Source of the DNA: a bacterium
Lineage (GTDB): Bacteria > Zhuqueibacterota > QNDG01 > JAFGCO01
Assembly (NCBI GenBank): GCA_016930535.1
Contig: JAFGGN010000065.1
Span: forward strand, 62,001-126,000
DNA: 64,000 nt
Direction: 5' to 3'
Of the stretch, positions 8,518 through 17,166 are shown piece by piece; the first letter of the stretch is position 1, and every line of letters starts with the position of its first letter. A model generated the notes under the pieces. That model ran no database searches and was not told the DNA's origin. It was given only the letters and a program-made list of their open reading frames with translations. Both the position numbers and the translations under genes were made by a program.

Positions 8518-9054
8518 ATGACACACGATGAACTGAAAGAACAATACCGTCAGGGCCGGATTACGATCGATGTCAGCCGGGCCATGGCGCGCAAGTTTTA
8601 TACGCGGATTCCCATGTCCCTGATCGCGCAGGAGACAGGGGAATCCGTGATTTTTCATAAAATGATTATCTGGCTGTTCTATTTATCGGGTCCGGTGCTT
8701 CTGGTTTACAGCCTGTTTCTGGGATTCAGGGCTTTCGGAGCCTGGGGATTCATCACACTCTTCTGCTGTCCGCTCATCTACTTCCTGTTTTCTGTCGCAT
8801 CTCTCAAATCGAATACGAATCCGGTCTGGATTTCCATGCTCCTCGTCATTGCCGCGTTTGCCGCCTTTTTCGGGCGGACGCATTCGCCGGTTCTCATCCG
8901 GTTTTCATTGGCATATCTGTTTTCACTGTGGAGCCTTCGCTTCGTGTACTGGGAATCGGCGCGTCTGCTCAGGATCTTTGTCCTGCGCAATGAGAAAGCC
9001 TATGCGTATCTTGCGAAGTACCTGACCATTCATCAGAGAGGACAACAAGCCTAA
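8518..9054 (+). CDS. Small integral membrane protein, uncharacterised
   Basis: 178 residues from ATG 8518, preceded by a weak SD (gaagg). The first 50 residues are cytosolic and polar, followed by about four hydrophobic segments (residues about 53-75, 77-99, 102-120, 125-140) and a basic, aromatic C-terminal tail. No catalytic or binding motif is recognisable. It stands between a repeat block and the Rex gene with no obvious operon partner. Confidence 0.6.
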   Translation: MTHDELKEQYRQGRITIDVSRAMARKFYTRIPMSLIAQETGESVIFHKMIIWLFYLSGPVLLVYSLFLGFRAFGAWGFITLFCCPLIYFLFSVASLKSNTNPVWISMLLVIAAFAAFFGRTHSPVLIRFSLAYLFSLWSLRFVYWESARLLRIFVLRNEKAYAYLAKYLTIHQRGQQA

Positions 9055-9178
9055 AACAGGCGATCAGATCCGGCAGTGCCGGCAGGCATGCACCGGGCAG
9101 GTATCTGTCCCATCGATTTATTGTAGCTGAACCGGATTGAAACCGATTGTGGCTGTCATCCCAAACGGGAGAGTCCCC

Positions 9179-9805
9179 ATGGTTGTCAATAAAAAGTGTG
9201 TATCCCGCCTGTCCCGCTACCGCAAGGCGCTGCTCCGCTTCAAGAATCTGGGATTCGTCAAGGTTTTTTCCGATACGCTTGGCGACGCCACAGGCGTGAC
9301 CCCGGCCCAGGTCAGAAAGGATTTTTCCCTCTTCGGCATGGTTGGTAAGAAGCGGGGCGGATATGAAATCGATGCGCTTCTCGAAAAGATGCAGGTGATT
9401 TTAGGCAAGGATCAGATCCACAAGGTGATCGTGGTCGGCGTCGGGAACATCGGCCGCGCCCTGATTCAGTATAAACCGTTCGAGAAGGACGGTATTTCCA
9501 TTGCGGCCGGATTCGATATCGATCCCGTGAAAATCAATCCGAAGGCCCAGGTGCCCATATATCCCATGCAGGACCTGAAATCCTATATCCGGAAGAAGAA
9601 GATCGAAATCGCCATTCTGGCCGTTTCCGAGATCGCGGCGCAGGAGGCCTGTGATCTGCTTGTGGATGCCGGTATCACGGGCATCTTGAATTTTGCACCG
9701 ATACGGCTGCAGCCTCTGGGTGATGTGGAAATCAATACGGTCAATCTTCAGATGGAGCTGGAAAATCTGATTTATTTTACCAAAATTCTGAAGCACAGGA
9801 AATAA
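9179..9805 (+). CDS. rex: Redox-sensing transcriptional repressor Rex
   Basis: 208 residues from ATG 9179, which has an SD (gggagag); an upstream in-frame TTG at 9137 lacks one. The N-terminal winged helix (RLSRYRKALLRF...VTPAQVRKDFSLFG) matches the Rex DNA-binding domain, and GVGNIGRAL is the NAD(H)-binding Rossmann turn, followed by the Rex-typical FDIDP and AQEACDLLVDAGITGILNF. Rex homodimers bind TTGTGAAN4TTCACAA-type operators when NADH/NAD+ is low and release them as NADH rises. It lies directly upstream of the hydrogenase cluster, and a fitting operator is present at 12580-12597, so it probably controls that cluster. Confidence 0.93.
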   Translation: MVVNKKCVSRLSRYRKALLRFKNLGFVKVFSDTLGDATGVTPAQVRKDFSLFGMVGKKRGGYEIDALLEKMQVILGKDQIHKVIVVGVGNIGRALIQYKPFEKDGISIAAGFDIDPVKINPKAQVPIYPMQDLKSYIRKKKIEIAILAVSEIAAQEACDLLVDAGITGILNFAPIRLQPLGDVEINTVNLQMELENLIYFTKILKHRK

Positions 9806-9811
9806 ACCGTC

Positions 9812-10309
9812 ATGGCTCCGGATTTAAGGCAGACACTGGTTCCGATATTTGAACAGGGCGGAGGAAGGGACGGCCTGATGATTGTCGGCATGGGAAATCC
9901 CGACAGGGGCGATGACGGTGTTGGCGTCTATATTGCGGACCGGATTAACATGTCCGGCTCCGGCCGAGTCTGTTCCGAATCCGAAAAACCTGCTGAAAGT
10001 ACCGTACTGCAATGCCTGGAAGATCCGGGAATCCGGACCGTGGTTTTTCTGGATGCGGCCGATTTCCGGGGCGAACCGGGTGAAATCCGTGTGTTCGGCC
10101 ATGATGCCGTACCGGATTTTTCACCGGCAGTTTCCACACATCAGGTTCCGCTATCCCTCCTCATGCAGTCATTGACGGAACACGGGAAGCGCACGTTCCT
10201 GATCGGCATACAGCCGGTGCAGATGCAGTTCAATACGTCCATGAGTGCCGCGGTTCTGTCCGCCGCCGCCGGTCTGATCCGGATTCTGTCTTTTCCGGAT
10301 TCCGAATAA
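9812..10309 (+). CDS. hycI: [NiFe] hydrogenase maturation endopeptidase, HycI-like
   Basis: 165 residues, starting six bases after rex, so probably co-transcribed with it. IVGMGNPDRGDDGVG is the family signature whose acidic residue contacts nickel, and THQVPLSLL with a downstream IGIQP block is typical of the HycI branch that serves group 4 hydrogenases. The enzyme clips the C-terminal extension of the large subunit after Ni-Fe(CN)2CO insertion. The substrate is very likely the product of 17163-18350, which carries 37 residues after DPCYCCTER. The hypABCDEF maturation genes are not in this window. Confidence 0.9.
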   Translation: MAPDLRQTLVPIFEQGGGRDGLMIVGMGNPDRGDDGVGVYIADRINMSGSGRVCSESEKPAESTVLQCLEDPGIRTVVFLDAADFRGEPGEIRVFGHDAVPDFSPAVSTHQVPLSLLMQSLTEHGKRTFLIGIQPVQMQFNTSMSAAVLSAAAGLIRILSFPDSE

Positions 10310-10688
10310 AAATCAAAAATGTTCTTGACAAAGTTACTGATTAATATCACATTGAATTAAATCCAAACTAAACATTGAGGCGTTTTATTCGAAGGGAATT
10401 CGACCAAAATTTGTCTTGCGACAGATTCTGTTCCTGAATTCGTTCATACCCCCGATTTATCGGCTCTCGACTTCTTCAACTGCCAGGATGATGACTTTCC
10501 GGCGCGATTTTTATGACTGCTGAATTTGATTCGGTTATCATGCACTTCATTCGGAATTGACCGATAACGTATCCTCATCAGAGACTGCTTCATAATCGTA
10601 ATATGGTTACACGTCATGCGGTTTCCCGTGTGACGGATCTGTAATGCATTGCCGTTTCGCTTCTCCACAACGGGAAAGGAGGTTGCAT
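10310..10688. other. Intergenic leader upstream of the first antiporter gene
   Basis: Holds no convincing gene. A TTGACA at 10325-10330 has no good -10 at standard spacing. The last bases contain a strong SD (ggaaaggagg) seven to nine bases before ATG 10689. No Rex-type palindrome was seen here. Confidence 0.4.
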
Positions 10689-12497
10689 ATGGTCTGGCTT
10701 CCGGTATTGATAGGGATCCCGTTTCTGACGGGATGTCTCGGATTTATCCTGCCGCAGCGTATACGCCGGATTCATGAGGCGCTGGCACTGGCAGGATCCC
10801 TTTTTTATTTCGGAGTGACCGTCTATTTGTTCGCTCATCACGACCTGACCGTGATATGGCGCTCGGATGTTCTTCTCAAACTCGATATGCTGAGCCGTTT
10901 CGTTCTCCTGGCTTCCGGGCTCTTCGGCGTTCTGATCGTTCTTTTCTCTTACCGGTTTATCGAACACAACAGCCACAGAAAATTGTATTACGCCTCGATA
11001 CAGTGGACGCTGGGCGGTACGGCGGGTGTTCTGCTCTCCAACCATCTGCTTCTTTTTCTGTTTTTCTGGGGGATTCTCGGCATTACGCTCTACTGGCTGG
11101 TGCTGACCGGGGGGGATCGAGCCTCCAGGGCCGCACAGAAAACCCTGATCATGATCGGTGGAAGCGATGCTTTGATTCTTCTGGGCATCATGGTCCTGTA
11201 CGGCATGACCAAGACTTTTTTCATGGACCGGATTTCGGTGCCGGTGGACAGTGTGAGGTCCATGACGGTATTTATCTGTCTGGCCGTGGGGGCATTCGCC
11301 AAGGCCGGCGCAATGCCGGTTCATACCTGGATCCCGGATGTGGCGGAATCGGCCCCTGTACCGGTGACGGCCTTCCTTCCTGCCGCGCTCGACAAGCTGC
11401 TGGGCATATATCTGCTTGCGAGGATCTGTCTTTCACTGCTGGTGATGACCTGGCCTGCACAGTTCATCCTGATGGTCGTGGGGGCTGTGACGATCATCGC
11501 TGCGGTAATGATGGCGCTTGTTCAGCATGATTTCCGCAAACTGCTGGCCTATCATGCGGTTTCCCAGGTCGGATACATGGTTCTGGGCATCGGTACGGGA
11601 CACCCGCTGGGCATTGCCGGCGGTCTGTTTCATATGCTCAATCATTCCATTTACAAGGCGTGCCTGTTTCTGAGCGGCGGTGCAGTTCAGTACCGGACCG
11701 GGGAGACCGATCTTCGCAATCTGGGAGGGCTGGCCAAATGGATGCCCGTGACGTTTTCCTGTTTCCTGATTGCGGCGCTGTCCATTTCAGGCATTCCACC
11801 CTTTAACGGATTCGCTTCAAAATGGATGATCTATCAGGGCATCCTGGTGTCGGGGCACGGCCACGGGTCGTTGTGGCTCATCTGGCTCATCGCGGCCATG
11901 TTCGGAAGCGGGCTTACACTGGCGAGCTTTATGAAACTGTCCCATTCCATTTTTCTGGGCGTGCCGCCGGAAGCGATACGGACCAGGGGTATACGGGAAG
12001 TGGGTGTCACCATGACCCTGCCGCTTGTCACACTGGCCGCCCTGTGCGTTTTCTTCGGTATCGCTGCATTTGCGGGACCGGTCCGCTGGTTCATCGCCCC
12101 GGTGCTGCCGTCCTTTTCCTTTGCCGGCAACTGGGTTCCGGATACGGCCACGCTGCTGCTGTTCGTCGGTTTCCTGATCGGAATCGTGATCTATTTGTTC
12201 GGCAAAATTCAGCATATCCGTGAAGCGGATCCATTCACCGGAGGTGAAAAAACGCGGACTGAAAACCGGATCACGGGCACGGGTTTCTATGATACCATCC
12301 GTCAGCTGCCCGTGATGCGGCACATGTACCACTGGGCCGAAGAAAAACGGTTCGATGTGTATGAACAGATGGATCTTTGGGCCCATCGGGTTGCGGGTTT
12401 GCTGCGTCAGGCGCATACGGGGCTTCTGACCATGTACATCTTCTGGGTTCTGGCAGGTCTGATCGCACTGCTGTTGATCTTTATGCTTAAAATGTAA
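10689..12497 (+). CDS. NuoL/MrpD-type cation antiporter subunit of hydrogenase complex (copy 1)
   Basis: 602 residues from ATG 10689 (MVWLPVL), chosen for its SD over an in-frame start 45 bases upstream. A proton_antipo_M core of about 14 helices includes PVHTWIPDVAESAPVPVTA and LLAYHAVSQVGYMVLG with the buried lysines and histidines of the proton path. After the core a C-terminal extension, FTGGEKTRTENR...GTGFYDTI and a final helix, resembles the region that couples antiporter to hydrogenase in Mbh-type complexes. It is a clear paralogue of the product of 18347-20158, which has the same extension. Separated from rex-hycI by 380 bases, it stands first in the structural part of the cluster, where it likely pumps Na+ or H+. 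Confidence 0.85.
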   Translation: MVWLPVLIGIPFLTGCLGFILPQRIRRIHEALALAGSLFYFGVTVYLFAHHDLTVIWRSDVLLKLDMLSRFVLLASGLFGVLIVLFSYRFIEHNSHRKLYYASIQWTLGGTAGVLLSNHLLLFLFFWGILGITLYWLVLTGGDRASRAAQKTLIMIGGSDALILLGIMVLYGMTKTFFMDRISVPVDSVRSMTVFICLAVGAFAKAGAMPVHTWIPDVAESAPVPVTAFLPAALDKLLGIYLLARICLSLLVMTWPAQFILMVVGAVTIIAAVMMALVQHDFRKLLAYHAVSQVGYMVLGIGTGHPLGIAGGLFHMLNHSIYKACLFLSGGAVQYRTGETDLRNLGGLAKWMPVTFSCFLIAALSISGIPPFNGFASKWMIYQGILVSGHGHGSLWLIWLIAAMFGSGLTLASFMKLSHSIFLGVPPEAIRTRGIREVGVTMTLPLVTLAALCVFFGIAAFAGPVRWFIAPVLPSFSFAGNWVPDTATLLLFVGFLIGIVIYLFGKIQHIREADPFTGGEKTRTENRITGTGFYDTIRQLPVMRHMYHWAEEKRFDVYEQMDLWAHRVAGLLRQAHTGLLTMYIFWVLAGLIALLLIFMLKM

Positions 12498-12509
12498 TGA
12501 ATTTCACAA
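12492..12509. promoter_or_regulatory. Degenerate Rex-like half-palindrome
   Basis: atgtaatgaatttcacaa overlaps the stop codon at 12495-12497. The right half (atttcacaa) fits the Rex consensus exactly; the left half fits poorly. A possible auxiliary site only. Confidence 0.3.
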
Positions 12510-12579
12510 TAATAATCTGATAATTTTAAAGCCGGAACGGTGTGTCCAGGTATTATTCGGGTCCGGATAAAGTGATTTA

Positions 12580-12597
12580 TTGTAAAAAATTTCACAA
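12580..12597. promoter_or_regulatory. Rex operator
   Basis: TTGTAAAAAATTTCACAA agrees with the Rex-box consensus TTGTGAAN4TTCACAA at all but one outer position of each half. It lies 27 bases upstream of a -35 element (12624) and about 270 bases before the HydB-like gene, within 3.5 kb of rex itself. Confidence 0.7.
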
Positions 12598-12623
12598 AAA
12601 ACGATCCGGAAATCATTTTTTAC

Positions 12624-12652
12624 TTGACAAATAGGATATTATTTTTTATTCT
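12624..12652 (+). promoter_or_regulatory. Sigma-70-like promoter of the hydrogenase operon
   Basis: TTGACA (12624-12629), exactly 17 bases, then TATTCT (12647-12652); predicted start near 12659. Rex bound at 12580-12597 would lie upstream of this promoter rather than over it, so either an additional promoter overlaps the operator or repression works by another geometry. Confidence 0.5.
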
Positions 12653-12658
12653 GATTTT

Positions 12659-12864
12659 AACAAAATAATGGAACCGATAACGAGATACGCGACCTCCACC
12701 TGAACTAGAGACGGTTTGACGGGCAAGTTCCGAATTCTCGATCGCACTTCTTACTGATCCTGTTTCCGATTTCACATTCTGAGCCAGCCGGCCGGCTGAT
12801 CTTCTGTAAAAGTTCAAGAGTAAAATTCCGTGTGATTTATCATCCTTGAAAGTGATGCCTTCCT
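12659..12864 (+). other. Long 5' leader of the HydB-like gene
   Basis: About 205 bases between the predicted transcription start and ATG 12865. There is no gene and no riboswitch family I can recognise. It contains the short palindrome gccagccggccggctg near 12782. Confidence 0.35.
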
Positions 12865-13875
12865 ATGGTTGCAGAAAAGTATTACATCGATAAATCCCAA
12901 TGGGAATCCATTGCCAGAGATTGGCTTAAACAGCATGAAATCATCGCCCCGCAGCAGGAGACGGGCGGTCTGTTTTTTCAGCCCGTTCACAGGGGAAACC
13001 TGCACTCCGTTGTGTATCATCTCGCCCGTTCTGTACAGCCCCTGAAAACTTTTTTGCTGCCTCCGCTCGAAGAAGTGGTGGGACATCCGGTTGAGATGAA
13101 GAAACCGTGGCTGTTTCTGGGCGTCAAGGCCTGTGATCTTCAGGCACTGCCCATTCTGGCTCAGGCTTTCGGCGGAGATTTTGCGGATGCGGCTTTTCAG
13201 AAACGGCTTCAGGATTCGGTGATTATAAGCTGTGACTGCACGGAACCGTGGGATACCTGTTTTTGTACGATGGTCGGCGGCAAACCCTATCCCGAGAAGG
13301 GATATGACCTGAATCTGATCCGGGTGAGCGACGGATTCGTCGTCGAAGTCGGTTCGCTCAGGGGCAAGGGGCTGCTCGAAGGCCATGAAAGCATGCTCAA
13401 AGATGTACTCAAAGAAGACAAGATGAACATCGAGCAGAGCCGCTCGGAAATCGAAAAGCGGGTTATTGCGCAGAACGCCAAATATCCGGTGAAAGGAATC
13501 CTGCGTGAACTCGTGGGCTCCCGGTGGGAATCCCCGGCCTGGAGTGAGCATGCGAAAACATGCGTGGAATGCGGTGCCTGTAATCATGCATGCCCCACCT
13601 GTCACTGTTATTTTCTGGACGATGTGACACGGAAAGCCTTTGTCAAACTGAGGGGCTGGGACAGCTGTATGTATTCCGGGTATGCGGTGACTGCCGGCGG
13701 CGGCACACCGCGTCCTGCACTGGTCGAACGTTTCCGGAACCGGTATTTCTGTAAATTTAAATATCTGCCCGAAAATTACGGGCAATTGGGCTGTACGGGC
13801 TGCGGCCGATGCATTGAAGGCTGTCAGGGCCAGATCGATATGCGGTCTACACTGAAAGACCTGTCCGGCAGCTGA
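12865..13875 (+). CDS. hydB: HydB/AsrA-like iron-sulfur electron-transfer subunit
   Basis: 336 residues. The N-terminal half is the domain shared by sulfhydrogenase beta subunits and anaerobic sulfite reductase subunit A, with CDCTEPWDTCFCTMVGG about residues 117-133. The C-terminal half carries two cluster motifs, CVECGACNHACPTC (about 234-247) and CTGCGRCIEGC (about 312-322). In sulfhydrogenase it relays electrons between the flavoprotein HydG and the hydrogenase. Here it is followed at 44 bases by a HydG-like gene, and then by a group 4 hydrogenase rather than the usual soluble group 3b HydDA. The long leader carries a Rex operator. An AsrA role is unlikely because no asrC siroheme gene is present. 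Confidence 0.82.
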   Translation: MVAEKYYIDKSQWESIARDWLKQHEIIAPQQETGGLFFQPVHRGNLHSVVYHLARSVQPLKTFLLPPLEEVVGHPVEMKKPWLFLGVKACDLQALPILAQAFGGDFADAAFQKRLQDSVIISCDCTEPWDTCFCTMVGGKPYPEKGYDLNLIRVSDGFVVEVGSLRGKGLLEGHESMLKDVLKEDKMNIEQSRSEIEKRVIAQNAKYPVKGILRELVGSRWESPAWSEHAKTCVECGACNHACPTCHCYFLDDVTRKAFVKLRGWDSCMYSGYAVTAGGGTPRPALVERFRNRYFCKFKYLPENYGQLGCTGCGRCIEGCQGQIDMRSTLKDLSGS

Positions 13876-13918
13876 TCGAAGAAAGGGCCCTCAATTTCAT
13901 TTAAATTCAAGATAAATT

Positions 13919-14725
13919 ATGAATCCTTACGCCTCTGTCAAAGCAAAAATTGAAAAGATTATTCCGGAGACCTCGGGAATAAAAACCTTTGTGGTGCGCC
14001 CGGAAAAACCTTTTTCATTCAAATGCGGCCAGTTTGCGGAACTTCTTGTGCCCGGCGTCGGAGAGGGACCGTTCGCACCGTCCTCACCCTACTATCAGCC
14101 GGAATTACTCGAGTTCACGATTCAGAATGCCGGGTATATGACTTCCAGGCTGCATGCCATGAAAGAGGGGGATGCGGTGGGTGTCCGGGGTCCGTACGGC
14201 AACGGTTTTTCGCTGGAACAGTTTCACGGCCATGACGTGCTTCTCGTTATTGGCGGCGTGGGATTTCCTCCGGCACGAGCCCTTCTGCACGGCCTGCTTC
14301 ATGACCGTAACAAATTCGGACGTGTGATCATGTGCTACGGCGCACGGTCACCCGAAGATATCGTTTACAAATATCAGATCGACGATTTAAAGAAAAAGAT
14401 CGAGTTCTCTGTGACCGTGGACAAAGCCAATGGGTCATGGAATGGCAATGTGGGCGTGGTGACCACACTGATCGACAAAATCAAACTCGACCTGGCGAAA
14501 ACCATGGCCGTTGTCATCGGTCCGCCCATTATGATGAAATTCGGCACGCTGAAACTCATGGAAACCGGCTTCAAACCTGACAAGATCATCCTTTCCATGG
14601 AAAGAAAAATGTATTGCGGAATCGGGCAGTGCCGTCACTGCATGATCGATCATTATTTCATCTGCAAAGACGGTCCCGTGTTTTCTTACGCACAACTGCA
14701 GGATTTGCAGGACATTTGGGAATAA
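13919..14725 (+). CDS. hydG: HydG/AsrB-like FAD/NAD(P)-binding electron-transfer subunit
   Basis: 268 residues of the ferredoxin-NADP+ reductase superfamily: a flavin barrel (residues about 5-100, with LEFTIQNAGYMT), the turn GVRGPYGNGF, the nucleotide-binding GGVGFPPARALL (about 117-128) and a C-terminal [2Fe-2S] site CGIGQCRHC...C (about 237-253), as in PyrK and HydG. It would exchange electrons with NAD(P)H and pass them to the HydB-like protein. The usual R-x-Y-S flavin motif is replaced by SPYYQ, which may alter flavin binding. Two bases separate its stop from the next start. Confidence 0.82.
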   Translation: MNPYASVKAKIEKIIPETSGIKTFVVRPEKPFSFKCGQFAELLVPGVGEGPFAPSSPYYQPELLEFTIQNAGYMTSRLHAMKEGDAVGVRGPYGNGFSLEQFHGHDVLLVIGGVGFPPARALLHGLLHDRNKFGRVIMCYGARSPEDIVYKYQIDDLKKKIEFSVTVDKANGSWNGNVGVVTTLIDKIKLDLAKTMAVVIGPPIMMKFGTLKLMETGFKPDKIILSMERKMYCGIGQCRHCMIDHYFICKDGPVFSYAQLQDLQDIWE

Positions 14726-14727
14726 CT

Positions 14728-15219
14728 ATGGCAAAACGCTTATATATCGATCTCGTGAAATGCCGGCAATGCACAGATTGTCAGGCCAAATGCAGTTATT
14801 ACTATCACCCCTTCAATGACGGCATCTGTTCCTTGCGCGAAATCGCCGAATTCGGCGCCACATGCCGGCAGTGTGAAAAGGCGCCCTGCGTCACGGGCTG
14901 TCCCACAGAAGCGCTTGAGAAGCAGGAAAACGGCGTTGTCAAACGCTACAACATGCGCTGCGTGGCGTGCCGGACCTGCGCTTATGCATGCCCCTTCGGT
15001 ACCATTCTGCCTGAAGTCATTCCCTACGCGGTATCCCGGTGTGATTACTGTATCGGCCGGCTGAAGGACGGGGAACTGCCCGTTTGTGTGGGCGGATGCA
15101 CCGAAGGCGCCATTGAATACGGGGATTTTGAACCGGATGAAAAAGCACACCGGTTTCTGATCGGTGAGCATCTCGTCGTGCATACAGTACCGTGGAAAAA
15201 GGAGGCGTTTCAGTCCTGA
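14728..15219 (+). CDS. 4Fe-4S ferredoxin, HydN/CooF/HycB-like
   Basis: 163 residues from ATG 14728, which directly follows the previous stop; an earlier in-frame start would overlap the upstream gene by over 100 bases. Motifs CRQCTDCQAKC (about 13-23), CRQCEKAPCVTGCP (about 47-60), CVACRTCAYACP (about 79-90) and CDYCIGR...CVGGC give four cluster sites, as in HycB, CooF and HydN. Such proteins wire an electron donor to the small subunit of a group 4 hydrogenase. Placed between the HydBG pair and the hydrogenase genes, it is the natural bridge between them. Confidence 0.85.
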   Translation: MAKRLYIDLVKCRQCTDCQAKCSYYYHPFNDGICSLREIAEFGATCRQCEKAPCVTGCPTEALEKQENGVVKRYNMRCVACRTCAYACPFGTILPEVIPYAVSRCDYCIGRLKDGELPVCVGGCTEGAIEYGDFEPDEKAHRFLIGEHLVVHTVPWKKEAFQS

Positions 15220-15305
15220 TCATGTGATGTCAGGAGGACAAACGGGACGGAATGTCTCATTATTTAGGACATGAACCCCATTAAAAACGAACAGACAAGT
15301 CGCCT

Positions 15306-16250
15306 ATGGAAAGTTTGACCCTTAAATATTTTGGTTATTTTATCGGCATCGGATGCATTCTCACGCCGCTTGCCGGTATGCTGGCCAGCTGGGTGGACCG
15401 TAAAGTAACGGCACGGGTTCAATGGCGGGTCGGACCGCCCCTGCTGCAGCCGTTCTGGGATTTTGTAAAACTCCTGGGCAAGGAGACCGTCGTGCCCAGG
15501 GGAAGCGCCCGTACCGTGTTTCTGATGGCGCCCCTGCTCGGTTTCTCCGCCGTGGCCCTGGTATCGACGATTCTTTGGAGCACCATTGTCCATCCGGAAA
15601 CCGGATTTGTGGGCGATCTGATAGTCGTGCTCTATTTGCTCATGATTCCTTCCATGGCCGTGATTCTGGGCGGATTCGCGTCGAAGAATCCGATCGCGTC
15701 ACTGGGCGCGAGCCGTGAAATGAAGCTGATTCTCGGGTACGAACTGCCCTTTATTCTGGCCTGCCTCGTGGCCGTGATTCACACGGAGGGCTCGATCAGG
15801 CTGGGGGAAATCATCATCTATCAGAATCCGGAAACCTACGGACCGGTTGGTGCGAAGCTTTCAGGTATTCTGGCAATCATCGTCTGCGTGATGGTGGTTC
15901 AGGCCAAGCTGACATGTGTGCCGTTCGATATTCCCGAAGCCGAAACCGAGATCATGAGCGGGCCGTTTGTCGAGTATTCGGGTCCGCCGCTCGCCGTGTA
16001 CAAACTGACACGCATGATGATGCTGATTACACTGCCGGTATTTCTGGTGATATTGTTTTTGGGAGGGATGCATTTTCAGGGATGGGCCATACTCTGGTCC
16101 ATCCTGAAGGTGCTTCTCTTTCTCGTACTTGTTACGCTGATCCGCAACACCAATCCGCGCGTGCGTATCGATCAGGCGGTCCGGTTTTTCTGGGGACCGA
16201 TGACCGTGATTGCCGTGGCTGCAGTCATTCTTGCTTTAACAGGGAATTGA
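15306..16250 (+). CDS. Membrane-anchor subunit, NuoH/HycD/EchB/MbhM family
   Basis: 314 residues with about eight helices. Complex I subunit 1 signatures are present: ASWVDRKVTARVQWRVGPP (about 28-46), ASREMKLILGYELP (about 138-151) and FDIPEAETEIMSGPFVEYSG (about 202-221), whose acidic residues form the quinone-site/E-channel region in complex I. In group 4 hydrogenases this protein carries the peripheral hydrogenase arm and starts the ion path. No strong SD is visible, so translation may depend on the upstream gene. It is preceded by an 86-base gap. Confidence 0.9.
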   Translation: MESLTLKYFGYFIGIGCILTPLAGMLASWVDRKVTARVQWRVGPPLLQPFWDFVKLLGKETVVPRGSARTVFLMAPLLGFSAVALVSTILWSTIVHPETGFVGDLIVVLYLLMIPSMAVILGGFASKNPIASLGASREMKLILGYELPFILACLVAVIHTEGSIRLGEIIIYQNPETYGPVGAKLSGILAIIVCVMVVQAKLTCVPFDIPEAETEIMSGPFVEYSGPPLAVYKLTRMMMLITLPVFLVILFLGGMHFQGWAILWSILKVLLFLVLVTLIRNTNPRVRIDQAVRFFWGPMTVIAVAAVILALTGN

Positions 16251-16253
16251 CAT

Positions 16254-16676
16254 ATGAATTTGAAAATGAAAGCCCTGACCAAATCACCCTGGGTGTATCA
16301 TCTGTCCACAGGCAGTTGCAACAACTGCGACATCGAAATTCTGGACTGTCTGACCCCGCGTTTTGACCTGGAGCGGTTCGGTATTCAGCTTGTGGGAAGC
16401 CCAAGGCACGCGGATGCGTTGCTGGTCACGGGCAATATGACTTTGAAAAGCATGCCCCGCGCACTGGAAGTCTACAACCAGATGCCCAAACCGGGTGTGG
16501 TGATCGCCATCGGCACCTGCTCGCTCGGGCATGGTATTTTTGACGGCAGCTACATCTGCCCCAAGACCGTGGATGAAGTGCTGCCCGTGGATATCTATAT
16601 TCCCGGATGTCCGCCGAAACCGGAGGCCATTATTGCGGGAGTGGCCAAGCTGCTGAACAAGCTGGCGGGAAAATAA
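16254..16676 (+). CDS. [NiFe] hydrogenase small subunit, group 4 (NuoB/EchC/MbhJ family)
   Basis: 140 residues, the short form typical of group 4. CNNCDIE (about 23-29), AIGTCSLGHG (cysteine about 90) and PGCPPKPEAI (cysteine about 122) supply the four ligands of the proximal [4Fe-4S] cluster. It starts three bases after the NuoH-like stop. It receives electrons from the ferredoxin-type subunits and passes them to the Ni-Fe centre. The usual signal peptide of respiratory small subunits is absent, so the active site faces the cytosol. Confidence 0.9.
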   Translation: MNLKMKALTKSPWVYHLSTGSCNNCDIEILDCLTPRFDLERFGIQLVGSPRHADALLVTGNMTLKSMPRALEVYNQMPKPGVVIAIGTCSLGHGIFDGSYICPKTVDEVLPVDIYIPGCPPKPEAIIAGVAKLLNKLAGK

Positions 16677-16722
16677 AGACAAGATTAAAGAAATAAGATT
16701 AAAGATTAAAGAAATAAGGCAG
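16676..16722. repeat. AAAGA-type heptamer/octamer repeats inside the hydrogenase operon, locus 4
   Basis: agacaagattaaagaaataag-type units fill the 52-base gap between the small-subunit and NuoC-like genes; it is one of the few gaps in an otherwise overlapping gene string. The last unit (aataagg) may serve as the SD of the next gene. Confidence 0.6.
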
Positions 16723-16728
16723 AACAGA

Positions 16729-17166
16729 ATGAAATGGCCGGATATTGAGAAAAAAATCAAAGAAAAGTTCGGAAAACAGATACTGAAATGGGCCGAGCAT
16801 AATGAGCGGAGAATCTATGCGGATATTCCTTTGCCGCTTTTAAAGGAATTTGTACAGTTTCTTCTGGGCCCTCTGAAAGGACGATTCATCATCGCATCCG
16901 GCGTGGATACGCCCCGCGGCGTGATCGAAATCCTCTATCATTTTGATTTTTATCAGCTGCCGCAGGTATTTTCACTTCGTGTCATGGTCGACAAGAAAAA
17001 TCCGAAAGTGGAATCCCTCGCCGGTGTGAGCAAAGCCATTGAATGGATTGAACGCGAAATCCATGAACTTTTAGGGATCGAATTTACCGGACATCCGGAT
17101 ATGCGGCATCTGATTCTGCCGGATGACTGGCCCGAGGGAAATTACCCCCTGAGGAGGGATCAATGA
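16729..17166 (+). CDS. NuoC/MbhK/EchD-like 30-kDa subunit
   Basis: 145 residues. The C-terminal signature ERDIHEL-like stretch reads EREIHELLGIEFTGHPD, followed by LPDDWPEGNYPLRRD, matching the complex I 30-kDa subunit family. It holds the large and small hydrogenase subunits together in the peripheral arm and has no cofactor of its own. Its last four bases overlap the start of the large-subunit gene (ATGA), so translation is coupled. Confidence 0.87.
   Translation: MKWPDIEKKIKEKFGKQILKWAEHNERRIYADIPLPLLKEFVQFLLGPLKGRFIIASGVDTPRGVIEILYHFDFYQLPQVFSLRVMVDKKNPKVESLAGVSKAIEWIEREIHELLGIEFTGHPDMRHLILPDDWPEGNYPLRRDQ

Noticed and set aside
10444..12817. Short minus-strand frames at 10444-10668 and 12620-12817 in hydrogenase-cluster leaders
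   Set aside because: Basic, low-complexity products with no SD; they overlap the probable regulatory sequence.
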